From the NCBI GenBank assembly GCA_963971405.1, contig OZ020487.1, forward strand, positions 10,575,344 to 10,639,343: a stretch of DNA of 64,000 nt. Direction: 5' to 3'. The stretch comes from Psococerastis gibbosa. Its lineage: Eukaryota; Arthropoda; Insecta; Psocodea; Psocidae. The first letter of the stretch is position 1; the number at the start of each line of letters is the position of its first letter. This document shows, in pieces, positions 22,641 to 34,870 of the stretch. Made by a program: the position numbers and the translations under genes. The notes under the pieces are model-generated. The model searched no databases, was not told where the DNA came from, and worked only from the letters and a program-made list of their open reading frames with translations.

Positions 22641-23460
22641 GGATAAGGCGCGGTAAAAGTAAAAGTAAGTAATAGGTTAGTTGGACTTATATTACCTGCT
22701 GTGGCAATAGTCATTAGAGGCATCAGGCAGAAGCCTCATAGTCATCGAACAATTACGGTGGAGCCCATCGTGCAGTTTCAGGAGTGGGTACTACTTCCAT
22801 TGTCACGCTTTATCCAGGGCAGGACTGATAGTTTAGTCCTGGTAAGAACTGATAGTTTATAGTCGAGTGACTCATTGTTTTTGTATTCTTCTCTGAATTA
22901 TTGAGTAAATCCGATCCCCATCAGGATTCAAACTACCGTTCTCCCGATTGAAATGTAAGCTCTCTAACCACTCGACCACGGCTCTCGCCCCTTGCCACTC
23001 CGACCTAATTGTTCAATGATGGTGAGGCCCTTGCGCACGTGCCATTAGCACTTAAATAGCCGTAGCCCTTGTGACTAGTACAAGTGCTAGCTGTAGTATT
23101 ATTTAACATGAGTAGAAAATCATGTGCAATTAAGTTTCAATACAGGTGTGTGCGCTACACAAACACGTTTTGCGCTAAATGTACGAGCGCTAGTCGGGCC
23201 CTACCAACCCCAGCTGAAAACAGAATCGAACCAGAGAAGCAATGTCCGAGTGCCGCTCACCAATGCTTCCTGTTTCCTGTTTTCCTGCTTCGGCTGTGAT
23301 GTAACATGGCGCACACCATTAACTAACATCTGATTGATTGTCAGGGAGCGAGTTGGGCCCTTTTGATAAGAGTCGAGCTCAGTGACTTGATTTCAGTAAC
23401 TTTAATCAGTTACGGTACATTGGAACCGTACAACTTTTATCAACACGCTTTGTACTATAC
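22641..23460. other. Spacer containing a tRNA-like relic
   Basis: Apart from the tRNA-like block at 22912-22990 I see no gene. A 71-codon frame near 23084-23299 has no recognisable domain. Confidence 0.3.
22912..22990 (-). repeat. tRNA-like pseudogene or SINE head
   Basis: The minus strand has an A-box-like TGGTCGAGTGGTTAGAGAGC and a B-box-like GTTTGAATCCTGATGG about 35 bases later, the spacing of a tRNA. The B box is degenerate and I could not fold a convincing cloverleaf by eye. It is a tRNA-derived relic rather than a working gene. Confidence 0.45.
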
Positions 23461-23990
23461 GAAATTAGAGGGTATGGAAATAACTGGACTTTGCGAGATT
23501 CAACAAAAAGCTCAGTGGTTTAGACGACGCCCCGGTTAGGCGTAGTTGGTGGGTTAGAATCCCGCCAAGTCCAGTGTTTTTCGCCAGCGGCCTTACCATG
23601 TTGAATCCATGAGAGCAGAGCATGTTTCAAACTGCGGCAAACTCGGTAGTGTACACAGCGTTGGCAGGGGAACATGGTGGGACATGATAACTCGCTCAGG
23701 CAGTCCTGGTCACCTCCGATTTAATTGTGTGACTTTACCATGTTCCCCAAGTGGTTCGGAATCCACTATAATTAGGAGGTCCACCCTGTCAGTCAACTCC
23801 CCTTTCCCCGAGGTGAAAGAGTTTACCCTTAGGGTGCCTCAAGTTAACAAACAGACTCACTCCCCCGCGCCATGCTGACAGGGCTGCTTAAAAGCAGAAA
23901 TGCTGAAAACAGGTGCTCGAAACAACAACAGCTTTTTTTCATATCCTCTGATTTCGGTTATAACGTAGAGGTTACCTCTTCAACCAAAGT
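23461..23990. mobile_element. tRNA-containing foldback element (PAL-1) with nested SINE-B
   Basis: The left part GAAATTAGAGGGTATGG and right part CATATCCTCTGATTTCGGTTATAACG are inverted copies. They enclose a tRNA-like segment (GACGACGCCCCGGTTAGGCG, then GGGTTAGAATCCCGCC). At 23580-23870 a reverse-strand SINE-B copy is inserted. The right end continues GTAGAGGTTACCTCTTCAAC, matching the left end of the copy at 37052. Confidence 0.6.
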
Positions 23991-24067
23991 TAATTTTTTT
24001 TCAGGCCAGTGTTTTGCCCCATATAGTACTAGGCCTACAATGTATTGAATAAAGTTTCGTACTGGCT

Positions 24068-25035
24068 TCCATACTCACTCCCTACCTCAATTTTGTAACA
24101 GCATACTCAACTTCTTTAAGAAAAATGTTAACATGTAATTTGATTTAATTTAATAATTTGACTATGGTTTAAATATATAAGAGTCTTAAGAGTTAGAGTA
24201 TAATAAGTAAAGTAGGTATAAGTTCAACTTTAGGGAAATAATCATTTAAACGCTATTTTTCTGTATATTCACTATATAAATAAATAAATAAGGACTTTTT
24301 TGGTCTATTACTAAGCCAAACTAGCGGAGTTAGGGCTATTAAGCCCTCTCTTACACTCAACTAGGAAGGCCCGGGACCGCCTGCTTTACATGCCCTCCAA
24401 AGCATGGCCAGAAAATGTAGGAAGTGTAGGACTCGAACCAACAACCTTTCGGGTGAAAGTCAGAGTCCGTACCACTACTCTACATGTCCTATATACTGAA
24501 AAATATACTAAGATAGATCTTCCATACTCACTCCCTACCTCAATTCCGTAACAGCATACTCAACTTTCTTAAGAAAAATGTTAATATGTAATTTGATTTA
24601 GTCACAATTTAAATATTGGCACCTAACCTGTGACTGGCGACTCGTGCGCCACCTATGAAAAACTATCATCTACTTTCAAGTCCACACAATTCTGTCTCTG
24701 TACATCTGCAACCAAACGTTACCGGTACTTTATAATCTTTATAAAATCTTTTACCTTTATCATATTATTTAATCCTCAACTGCTCCTGCATAGCTAATTT
24801 AGATGCAAGAATCTATATCCAGAAAGGTGATCTTCCATACCGAGCTCGGAAAAGGTTGAAAAACACAACAAGTAAGAAAACAACTAAATATCAGTAAGTA
24901 AAAGTATAAGTATAATAATTAACTATCTAGATTTAATATAATTTAACTACGGTTTAAATAGAGTTAGGTATAAGATTAGCTTTAGGAGAAGAATCTTCTA
25001 AACGCTATTTTTCTCTATATTCACTGTATACTGCT
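24068..25035. repeat. Local tandem duplication, diverged and interrupted
   Basis: Block 24068-24276 reappears in two pieces. CCATACTCACTCCCTACCTC..GTAATTTGATTTA recurs at 24523-24605. AGTATAATAAGTAAA..AACGCTATTTTTCTGTATATTCACT recurs at about 24893-25030. A SINE-A occupies 24277-24491 between the copies, and ~290 bp unique to the second copy separates its two pieces. Confidence 0.6.
24277..24491 (-). mobile_element. SINE-A
   Basis: Near full-length minus-strand copy: (AAATAAAT) tail at the left, B box inverse GGACTCGAACC near 24428, ending CTACATGTCC. Confidence 0.9.
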
Positions 25036-25395
25036 TAATATATTTCTTATTTATTACAAATGTATGTATTAATGTGTGTCATCCTGTCATTTGTGTATGC
25101 ATAATTATCATTCCGTGAGCCGAATTGATTCAAATAACTGACTCGTACGTACGAAATTAAGAGTAAGGCACGTTCGTAGACAATGTCCTTTGATGTATCA
25201 AAGTGAGGAATTAAATGTAATAGAACGTGATGCACATTCTAGATTCAAATTCGTAGTTATGAGACAGAGAACGCAAAGGTGAGTACATCAACTTATCATT
25301 ACAATATACTTAAGATTTAAATTTGTGAAGAAAATGCTGAGGCTATTTTTGATGGAACTGCTGACGATAATGCATCAACGGACCTGCTATATGCC

Positions 25396-25500
25396 GTTTA
25401 GGATTAACCTATTCTTGGGGTTAAAAATGTAAACAGAAGAATTTTGAATAGCACTTTATTTATCTCGTTTCCATTTTTAATCCCAGGTTAAGATTAAAGT
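25396..25500. repeat. PAL-2 related palindromic block
   Basis: GGTTAAAAATGTAAACAG..AATTTTGAATAGCACTTT..CATTTTTAATCCCAGGTTAA resembles the core of 4449-4621 and 51405-51545. Confidence 0.5.
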
Positions 25501-25589
25501 TTTGTTTGTTTATTAAAATGAAATACCACCAAGTCACGAGTAATTTAATTTTTTCCAGTCTATTCATTACCTTTCAATATCCAAGATTA

Positions 25590-25840
25590 GTATAAGGAAA
25601 GCTTGGTGATGTTCGAAACTGTCGATTTTAAACAAATAAAGACTTTTTGTTGTTTCTATTACTAACCCAACCTAGCGGAGTTAGGGCTATAAAGCCCTCT
25701 CTTACACTCTACTGGGAAGGCCCTCCGAAGCATGGCCAGAAAATGTAACCAACAACCTTTCGGGTGAAAGTCGGAGTCCGTACCACTACGCTACATGTCT
25801 TGACCTGATTTTGATATTTCAGCGGATTTTTCAGTTTAAT
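25590..25840. repeat. REP-Q 5' fragment split by SINE-A
   Basis: GTATAAGGAAAGCTTGGTGATG..CGAAACTGTCGATTT (25593-25633) is the REP-Q start. Its continuation (TATTTCAGCGGATTTTTCAG) follows after a minus-strand SINE-A copy at 25635-25803. Nothing of REP-Q remains beyond ~25840. Confidence 0.55.
25635..25803 (-). mobile_element. SINE-A, internally deleted
   Basis: AAATAAAGACTTTTTGTTG, GCGGAGTTAGGGCTATAAAGC, AGCATGGCCAGAAAATGTA and the tRNA-like head up to CTACATGTC. The GCCCGGGACCGCC segment and the B-box flank are deleted relative to 24277-24491. Confidence 0.8.
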
Positions 25841-25882
25841 TTGGCGGTAAATATAGGGTAACAAATACCAACAGGTTGCTTC

Positions 25883-26042
25883 CAAGGTCGTAGCCAAAAT
25901 GTTTTTTTCGGGAGGGGTCTGACGAAACCGGAGGTGAGGTACGGTAAGCTCAATATATTTAAAACTCCATTCTATCTAGAGTACACTGCAAATGTTTCGG
26001 GATGGGTCCAGACCCCCTGGACCCCCTCTGGCTACGGCCTTG
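25883..26042. mobile_element. G-run hAT-like miniature element (160 bp)
   Basis: The ends CAAGGTCGTAGCCA and TGGCTACGGCCTTG are inverted. It is flanked by GTTGCTTC (25875-25882) and GTTGATTC (26043-26050), an 8-bp duplication with one mismatch. The interior contains GGGTCCAGACCCCCTGGACCC and a block also found in reverse at 7285-7335 (CATTCTATCTAGAGTACACTG). Confidence 0.75.
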
Positions 26043-26050
26043 GTTGATTC

Positions 26051-27050
26051 CTCAACAAGGTCTTGGTTGTTTTTAAAAAAAAAAATCTAGGGAAGTCCAT
26101 ATCTCCAATGCATTGCAACCTGTATAGTCCGGAGGTATAAGAGTCCCAACATGCATTTTTTAGTGAAACAAATTCACACGTAGGGGTTGTAGCGAATGTC
26201 ATTCTGTATCGATCCAATCTAAAGTATTTAAATCATTCGTGAACCATAAGCTAACACTTGCGGTTTTATGACGATACTCTTTGAATTGGCGTAGCTGGCG
26301 AATGCATTAGAATGGTAAATAGTGCTGTACATTTTTTAAGCTGACTACCTATATTTGAAACATGTAGTTCCCAAAATGTTGGATAAAACCGGTGAAGAGG
26401 AGCAAAATCATGGAAAATTACGACAGTAACTCAGTCAAAAAATTAAGTATGCTATGCGATAGTTTATATGGCTGGCCAAATAAGACAAAATGTTTGACGA
26501 AGAACTTCTATTTGAGACTTCCAATGCATCTGATACCTTATCTCAGCTTAAGGAATAACTAAGGGACTCATTTAGCTCTTAGCCTTTAACTGCAACGTGT
26601 GGTTCATCTCTATAATGGGTGAGTTTGGGTCTTGGGTTTTAGAGAAGAAATCTGAAATTGACACTAATTAGACCAGACTGCACTTCTAATAGCCTACTCT
26701 TGGTGTTTCATTTTCAAAACTATTACGTTCTGAACTGTCTTTTCTTTGATTCAACTGGAAAGACGGTACTCTCTAGATTTGCAGCCCTATGCGTTATTAG
26801 TCCACTACTGCTACAATTATTTGAAAATTAAGTCTGTTCCATTAGTTTTGTTTCTTCGGTTAAAATGTAACATCCATCGCAATTGGAAACGCGACACACA
26901 TGACTTTGTGAATAGCTAGAACAGGATCGCCGAAATAGTTTTTACGTGAGTTGGTTCCTTTTCACCGAGTTTATCCAAATCTTTCGGAAACATTTTTACT
27001 TTTATGTTTGGCTTGAACAGTAAAATTTACCGTAATATTTCCCATTCTAA
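26051..27050. other. Spacer, no gene recognised
   Basis: About 1 kb left of the BEL/Pao element. Only short chance frames were seen. Confidence 0.3.
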
Positions 27051-27057
27051 TGGTTGG

Positions 27058-27404
27058 TAGAGGAATATTGAGTGAGTGGACTGTGTTTAGAGAAGAATGT
27101 AGGGTGGCTCTGAGCCGTACCTGACGGAGCCCTTAGACTACATGCGTACTTACCGTCCCTGAATGCTGAGGTGTTGAGGGAGGGCCTCTCGAAGATCCCG
27201 TTGGCGATCCTAGGGTGACGGCTGTGTATTTAGGGGCGGGACACGCACACCATAGCACGGACGATTAGTTAATTAATTGATGAAGTGACTTTGAATATTT
27301 AAGAGAATTAGACTATTATTGAAGTGGTTCGCACTGAAGGTAATTACAGACTGACTCGGGCCAAGATTGCTACTTGGGACGGAACAAAACTTGGGTTTTC
27401 GTCT
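27058..27404 (+). repeat. 5' LTR of the BEL/Pao element
   Basis: It begins TAGAGGAATATTGAGTGAGT and ends CTTGGGTTTTCGTCT. It aligns end to end with 32178-32519 with scattered substitutions and small indels. Sequence diverges immediately after GTCT. Confidence 0.8.
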
Positions 27405-27631
27405 AAGCTCGCCCCGGGGAAGAGAAAGCCTGAAAGTCAAAATGATAATTGACGAAATAAGCAAGTTAACGAAGATTCAAAGAAACTGGTAAAGGGGGTT
27501 GAATGGGTTGAAAATAGGCTACGTATGAATGAGTGAACTTTTTCGATCACTGGTGCACAACAAATAAATAAATAACACAGTGTTAACGTATCATATACAA
27601 TACTATACCATAGCTAATATAAGTTAAATTT

Positions 27632-27842
27632 AAATAAATAAATATCGACATTTTTGTTCTATTACTAAGCCAACCTAGGGGAGTCAGGGCTATAAGCCCT
27701 CTCTTACACTCAACTAGGAAAGCCCGGGACCACCTGCTTTACATGTCTTCCGAAGCATGTCAGAAAATATAGCAAGTTAGGGACTCGAACCAACAACCTT
27801 TCGGGTGAAAGTTGGAGTCCGTTCCACTACTCTACATGTCTA
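27632..27842 (-). mobile_element. SINE-A inside the BEL/Pao 5' leader
   Basis: Minus-strand copy with AAATAAATAAAT tail, CTAGGGGAGTCAGGGCTATA, GGACTCGAACC and CTACATGTC. It was inserted after the retrotransposon. Confidence 0.85.
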
Positions 27843-27898
27843 CACTACTCTACATTTAGGCATTGGAAATGGATACGACAATCAAGTTGCGCGATGCG

Positions 27899-28157
27899 CA
27901 GGCACGTAGCCAGGGAGGGGGCTTTGGGGGCTGAAGCCCCTCCCGACATGTAAAAAAAGGGAAAAAAATTATTTTTTAGTTTATTTATATTTGTTCTCGC
28001 TCGATCCAGTGTATGTACAATAGATTCGATAGTGCAATATACTTCCGCAGATTACGGAAGACTTGACCCGCCGTTTTACTGGGGGTATTCCATAACCCCC
28101 CCCCCCAACCCCCTGGTAGTTAGCCCCTCCCGAAATAAAATCCTGGCTACGTGCTTG
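27899..28157. mobile_element. G-run hAT-like element with perfect 8-bp duplication
   Basis: It starts CAGGCACGTAGCCAGG and ends CCTGGCTACGTGCTTG (15 of 16 matching when inverted). It is flanked by identical GCGATGCG (27891-27898, 28158-28165). The interior has a C-run and CCCCTCCCGA repeats. No coding capacity. Confidence 0.85.
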
Positions 28158-28274
28158 GCGATGCGAGTCTTAATATTCGTCGGAGGATGCTGTGGACATA
28201 CAATCAATTTGCGTTACAACTCCTTATGGCCAGGTACCAGGTACAGTACGTACATCACTTAAAGATAGATATCG

Positions 28275-31134
28275 GTCACCCAGAGCCCTAGCCTCTGTTA
28301 TAACTAAAGAAATTCTTTCTTACGCCCCTGCCAAAAAGCCACGACTGTGACCTGTGCCCCGTTAAACTCATCCCTCATGTTACTATCCAGTTGTCAAACT
28401 TTCAACTAGCTGACTCTGAATTTTTAGCTGCTGTTCTATTACCAGTTCAAGGTACCTTACAAATTTTAAGTTTGAATAAGCCGCCAGTACAAATAGGAAA
28501 TCTAATTAATTCCGTCAATGCTCAATGAGTTTGCGCAATAAAATCGCATTCCAGTCAGACTACTCTGCCTTCTGATGAAAATTGTCTAGTATGTTCTGAC
28601 TGTAGTAAGACAGCTTCAGAAATCAAGGATTTTTTTCAAAATGAGTCAATCTGTGAAGAAAACTTTACAAATCATGTATTAAGTGAAGATGAAATTTTAG
28701 CTGAAAATCATTTTCAGGAAACCCATGCCAAAAATTCAGATGGTCAATTTCTGGTCAGACTACCGTTCAAACAAAACGAACCTGATTTATTTGGTACGAA
28801 CCGCACCAAAGCCCTGGCTTGTTTCATTAGCCTTCAGAAAAATTTACTACGCAATCAAACTGATTACTTCCTTTATCAATCTACGTTAAAAGATTTTTTT
28901 CAACAAGGAGGAAATCATCTCTTCAAATCAAATAAAATAACCACATTCTGAAACAGCATATCGTTTTAAAACGTTCTAACCAAAAAGCTAAAATTGTTTT
29001 TAATCCAGCCGTAAAATCACCTATATTTATTCCCTGAATGATACTTTAATTGGCGGTCCAAAACTGCAAAAAACTATGTTCTTCTAGAAGCTAGATCCGT
29101 CCCTGTAACCTTTTCATGTGACATTGACAATTTCTATAGGTCAACTCCTCTGCACCTAGATGATTCAGAAAAATTGCAAAATTTATATTTGCTCGCTTGG
29201 GCAAAATACACGGCTGCAGGCTAACAGCAAAGTTTCCCAAAATTGAGAACTCAAAGAATGCTCGATTAATCATGTTTGTTATAAGATGCATTCAGCAGCA
29301 TTGTACAGACAATTGACAATTGTACGGCTTACCCAGTGGCTACTAATATTTTGGCCAATTGTCGGTACATAGACGATTGTTTTCACGCAGCCCCGAATGT
29401 TTCCACATCTCATGAATGAAAAAACGAACTAACTTATCTACAATGTTGGCACAAGGCAAATTCACTCTTGGAAAATTCATCTCATCACCTTCTAAGGAAC
29501 TTGGACTTAGTTGTACGCCAGCTTATGTCCGTTTCAACGAAATTAATACAACTCCCCTTCTTGGTTGCCTATGGGGCCCAAAAAGGACGTTTTTAAATTC
29601 GAATTTACTGGTCCGGTAACCCGCCGCAATGTGTACAAGTGTTCTCGCAAAATGTTTCGATTCACAAGGTCTAATCTCACCTGTTTTATCTAAAAAGATT
29701 TGTACAAATTTTGTGGCACAGTCATTCAGAATATGGTTGGGACAGACCACTCCCACCAAATGTTGCAAATGAATGGATCGAATTCACTAATAAAATGCCT
29801 TTGCTTTCTCAAATAAGCATACCACGCTACTGCACTGCACCTAATGCCGCACAATATTCAAGCACAGCATATATATATATAGTTTCTGTCGTTGAAGGAG
29901 CGCCCAATTTCGCACGGCTTATCTTTGCAAAAACTAAGCTGGCACCACTAAGAACAATACTTACAATACCGCAGCTAGGACTTGCAGGTATACGCAAAGC
30001 TTATCAAATGGCAACAAATGACAACATACCATTTAAATTCATAGGAATTTATGGTTACTCGGACTCCATGATAGCCCTAGCCTACTTAAACATACCAGTA
30101 ACCAAGCTGAAGGTGTATGTGACAAATAGAGTGTCAAACATTCACAGCTTAACTTCTCAATCTAATGTTCAATGGATTTTCTGCCGTACATCAGAAAATC
30201 CCAGCGATCTGAATAACCGCGATGTTTCTCCATATAAATTGTTGGATAGCCCCTTGTGGTTTGAAAGCCCTCCGAGTCCGTTTTTAAAGGAAAATTTTTC
30301 TCCTCAGCCTTTACAACAAATTCTAACAAAAATATTGATGAAAATCTGTCTGATATCAAGCATATGTCTGTGCTTGCACTTTCTGCTGAGCCTGAACCTA
30401 ATTTAATTTTCTCATTATCAGAAAAATATTCCAGCTTCAGGCGCCTACAACGTGTCGTAGGTTACATTCTAAGATTTGTAAAAAACTGTCACTCTGACAC
30501 ATTGCATAAGCTAAAGTCAGCAATCTCAGCACATGAACTTCGTTCTGCTACTTTCTGCATCGTGAAACACGCGCAATCTCATTTATTTTCTAGCTTGGCT
30601 CGCTAAATCAGCTCAAACAAATCTTCATGTCCTGACACTTAAATTATTTTGAAATGGCATTCCAAGTGCATGTCGCCTTTGATACAGCTGGTTCATTTAA
30701 TGCCTTTACGTCAAACTAGGCAATCTCAGGCTCCCGGAAAGGGGTACCTACTGCTATGGATTTGTCTTAGCCCTCGTGCAGTGCACCTGGAATTCATGGG
30801 CACTTTATCCGCTGAATCCTTTCTGACCACCTGGTCTCTAGAAAAGGCATACCTAGTTGTTGTGTCTCTGACCAAGCGAGTAACTTCGAAAAAGGGGCTC
30901 GTCTCCTCAAAGAATTTTCGGATTTCCTTTTGACTAAAAAAGGACACATTTTTGTCGTCACTCGCCACTCGCTTAATAGAATGGCGTTTCAATGTTGTCT
31001 ATTCGCCAGATAATGGCGGCACATGGGAGCGCCAAGAGAATTATTTAAGGCAAGTTAACGTCACAAACAATGTTTTTTGAAGAGTACGTCAATGTCTTTG
31101 CCAAGGTCGAGCCATTAATGAATTCCCGACCTGG
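28275..31134 (+). pseudogene. BEL/Pao pol remnant (protease end, RT, RNase H, integrase)
   Basis: Fragments in several frames follow the BEL/Pao Pol order. LADSEFLAAVLLPVQG resembles the end of the aspartic protease region. FQETHAKNSDGQFLVRLPFK is the pre-RT motif. NDTLIGGPKLQ and CDIDNFYRS belong to the RT fingers/palm. YIDDC near 29370 is the catalytic YxDD. WDRPLPPNVANEWIEFTNKM, FAKTKLAPLRTILTIPQL and YSDSMIALAYLN are the RNase H region. SSFRRLQRVVGYILRFVKNC and LWICLSPRAVHLEFMGTLSAESF are integrase, and LAKVEPLMNSRPG-like residues end it at ~31134. Gag and the protease active site are not recognisable. No frame is intact enough to be functional. Confidence 0.85.
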
Positions 31135-31226
31135 AAGTTATAGTTTTATAGATTTTTTTTGGTCAATATTATTGTTGGTTTATATTTACCAGATTTCCTG
31201 TATTTTTTTTATTATGAGTTCTATGG

Positions 31227-31680
<454 letters not shown>

Positions 31681-32152
31681 GTAGATGGGATAGGGTAAGG
31701 GCACTAACACAGACCAGAGCCCGTTATACGGGTCTATACGGACATTGGATTCATGTATTAATTATTGTACATCACTTAATTCATTTCTTAACGATACACA
31801 TAAATCGTGTTTAAATTTAAGGAGGTTAACTTTCGATGGACCATGTGGTGAAGCGACATTATGTGCAGTTTTTATTCGATGGCCTGTATCAGTAATCTTT
31901 GCAGCGTAAACTTCATTTGCCTCCTCAGGGCTAAGCACTATTAAAATAATTTAGTGAAAACTTCAAATGTAAAAATTATAGGAAAATAAATTACAGCAAA
32001 CTGGCATGCAAAAATGCAGGAGTTGAGAACTAGGAAAGGCTAGTTAGTCTACGTATGTAGTAGCACCGTAGTACAGGAAATATCATGTACGCACATGTGC
32101 CTGCTAACACAACTGACAAACAAATTATGCACCAGCAAACGAAAATTATTTT
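31681..32152. other. Unassigned segment between NUMT and right LTR
   Basis: This is AT-rich sequence inside the LTR element. It may be further degraded mitochondrial DNA or the original 3' leader, but I could not identify it. Confidence 0.3.
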
Positions 32153-32177
32153 AAAAAGGGAGGCTTAAGAACCAAAT

Positions 32178-32519
32178 TAGAGGAATATTGAGTGAGTGGA
32201 CTGTATTTAGAGAAGAATATATAGGTTGGTTCTGAGTCGTACCTGGCGGAGCCCTTAGTCTACGTACCCACTTACCGTCCCTGGATGCTCAGCTGTTGAG
32301 AGAGAGGCCTCTCGAAGATCGCTTTGGCAATCCTAGGGTGACGGTTGTGGTACACCACACACACCAAGACACGGGTGATTAGTTAGATTAATAGATAAAG
32401 TGACTTTGAAGATTTAGGGGAATTAGAAAACTAGTGAAGTGATTCGCACTGAAGGTGATTACAGACTGACTGTGATGAAGATGGCTACTTGGGACATGAC
32501 AAAACTTGGGTTTTCGTCT
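32178..32519 (+). repeat. 3' LTR of the BEL/Pao element
   Basis: It is collinear with 27058-27404. Shared landmarks are AGAGGAATATTGAGTGAGTG, CTTACCGTCCCTG, CCTCTCGAAGATC, TCCTAGGGTGACGG and CTTGGGTTTTCGTCT. It is followed directly by the GGTTGG target copy. Confidence 0.8.
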
Positions 32520-32525
32520 GGTTGG

Positions 32526-33500
32526 AACCACTGATTAAGTTATTATCTATCGTACTAATTGATGAATAGGAAAGCATGTATCTCCTTCCGGAAGACTAGC
32601 TGTTTTAATATAAAAAATTAAATTACTCGTGACTTCGTGGTATTTCATTTTAACAAACAAGCAAAAACTTTTATAACTACTATAACTAGAATTAGTAAAA
32701 CCCAAATAATCGTTAAAAAATTAACTTTGTCTAAGAAACCAGCAGGTGTTCGTATAGTTCGTTTAGTTAGTTAGGTTACAGTAGTTATAACAAGTTAAAT
32801 TGCTAAATCAGCAAGTTTTCGTTTTTGATTGTGTATTCTCTCCTTCCGGTTATTCTATTTCTACTTTCATGATTTTTTATTACTTAACCCGAGCCCCGAG
32901 GTTTGTAAACACCCCTACTGGCCCTACTCAGTAACATTTGGTTCATTAAAAGCTGCGATAGGCGATAGGACGAATAATAAAAGATTGAAAAAATTGGGGT
33001 TTGCTCAGGGGCTAGAACGATATGACAACAATTGAGCTTCGGATCAGCCAATTTGTACTTGACGATGGAGGGGACCGTAATCAGTTGCACAGCAGTGGAA
33101 GCTTGTGAAACAAAATGAATATCAAATGAAGTTGTGTTGCGATGTTTTTGAAGAAGTAGTCCGCAATTCCACCAACAATTGTTGAATGACGAACCAATTA
33201 TTCAAATTCGCGCGGAAGCACTGACTTTGAAGAGTTCTCCAACTCTTTGTGACTGAAGAAACGAATGGCGTGATACTCTAAATTTTCTCGCAACTATTTT
33301 GCATATAATCATAAAGAGTATGGAATGAATGGAGTGTGAATGAGTGGTACGTATATTATTACTTGGCAGCTTATTCAGCTATACTACAAAAGGGTTTATG
33401 TAAATTCCGTGGTGAAACTACAATAATTATAGTAAGTTGAATTAATTGAATATTGTACAGGTATTATGCATGCATGGCAATGTTGGCTGAGCTTAAACAT
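32526..33500. other. Spacer with small repeat fragments
   Basis: 32560-32580 carries a REP-Q end fragment. The piece ATTACTCGTGACTTCGTGGTATTTCA (32622-32648) is the inverse of one at 25520-25550. No gene was recognised. Confidence 0.35.
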
Positions 33501-33654
33501 TAGATTGTACAATGCATTTATTTTATTTTACTCTTTTGTAAAAGGGGGCCCAGCACGGGACTTGTCCTTTGGGCTCCCCTTGCAAATGTAATTATATTGT
33601 AATTGTATTCTTGAAGAAAAATACAAGTTATAATTATTATTATTATTATTATTA
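33501..33654 (+). repeat. LINE 3' tail with (ATT)n end
   Basis: It has GGGGGCCCAGCACGGGACTTGTCC..TTTGGGCTCCCC, then GAAGAAAAATACAAG, then a TTATTATT tract. Inverse copies with the same order are at 44478-44560 and 62567-62690. It is the 3' untranslated end of a LINE family with ATT-type tails. No coding sequence remains. Confidence 0.6.
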
Positions 33655-34870
33655 TTTTTTTTTTTTTTAGCGCGGGTCCCTGTTGGGAATTTGCGCTAGG
33701 AAATTGGGAATGTTTACCGATTATTTAGTGGTAGAGAGTTATCCGTTCTTTTGAGTAAGTAGTGGGGAGGGGGGGTGGTTAAATGTTGAAGAAGAGACCG
33801 GTGGCTCTTAGGAATTGAATGATATTATTTGTGGCTGTTATTGTGTTTCCTAGAGCATCGGAGAGGGAGGAGGGTGCTCGTAGGACGGAGGCTCGTTGGA
33901 CCGAGTAGGTTGGGCAATCGAGAAGAAGGTGAGCTATTGTGAGGGCCACTCCGCACCTTGTGCATAGGGGGGGGGGGGGGCGCCTCATTCCTCATTAGAT
34001 GTTTGTGAGTGAGGTTTGTATGCCCTATTCTAATTCGGGCCGATACCATTTCCTTCTTGCGGCTGATTCGATAGGACGTGTCCCATTCTGTTATGATGGG
34101 CTTAACTGCTCGCAATTTGTTTTGCACGTAGGCTGGCCCATTCCAGATTTTCTGTTGCCATTTTTTCAAGATAGATTTGCGTAGGTAATTGTTTACGTCA
34201 CTTAGTACCAGGGTGGGCCATGGGGCAGACACTAGTGTGGCAGCTGTCTTTGCCGCTTTGTCGGCTTCCTCATTTCCTGGTATACCAGCATGAGACGGGA
34301 CCCAATGGAAATGGATTTTTTGGTAGGGGGCCATGATATTCAGTAGTTGGTGGATTTCTTGGACTAAGGGGCATTCCTTGCTGTAGGTAGGTCCTATTGC
34401 TTGAAGTGCGCTCTGGCTGCCAGAAAAAATGACTACGTTCGGTATGGAGTGTAGGAGGATGAAATTTTGGCACTGAAGGATGGCGAATAGTTCAGCAGTA
34501 AATATAGAGCATATAGGCAAAAGCGGGAATAAGTACGGCACTGTATCATGGATAAAGGCAGCACCCACACCAGTGTCTGTCCTGGAGCCGTCTGTGTAAA
34601 AGTGGGACCAACTCGGTCGTGGGAACTGCAATGTTAAATTACGGAATAGCTTACGGTATATGAGGGTTGGAGTGTTGGCTTTACTTAATATTTGGAGACC
34701 AAAGGAAGGGACGGGTGGATTGTAAAACCAAGGCGGTATAGGCAAGCCGTGAATCGGACTAACATTCAGGTCGTAAAGTCGGAGTTCAAAATTTAAAGTT
34801 GAGTAGCGGTAATGCAATGGCTTTGATGAGCGTGGGCGGACTCGAAATAAATTGTGAAATTTATCTGAGA
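33655..34870 (-). pseudogene. LINE ORF2 fragment with RNase H domain
   Basis: The minus strand carries an RNase HI domain: YTDGSRTDTGVGAAF (first Asp), FTAELFAIL (Glu), FSGSQSALQAI (where the family has DSQ, so a catalytic Asp is replaced by Gly) and HWVPSHAGIPGNEEADKAAK (His/Asp). It continues RIRIGHTNLTHKHL. The CxxC..H..C tail (LCTRCGVALTIAHLLLDCP) is in another frame, because a 14-base homopolymer (G at 33967-33980 on plus) breaks it. A T-run at 33655-33668 is the poly-A tail. The RT domain is missing: the element is 5'-truncated near 34870. It is inactive on three counts. Confidence 0.85.
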
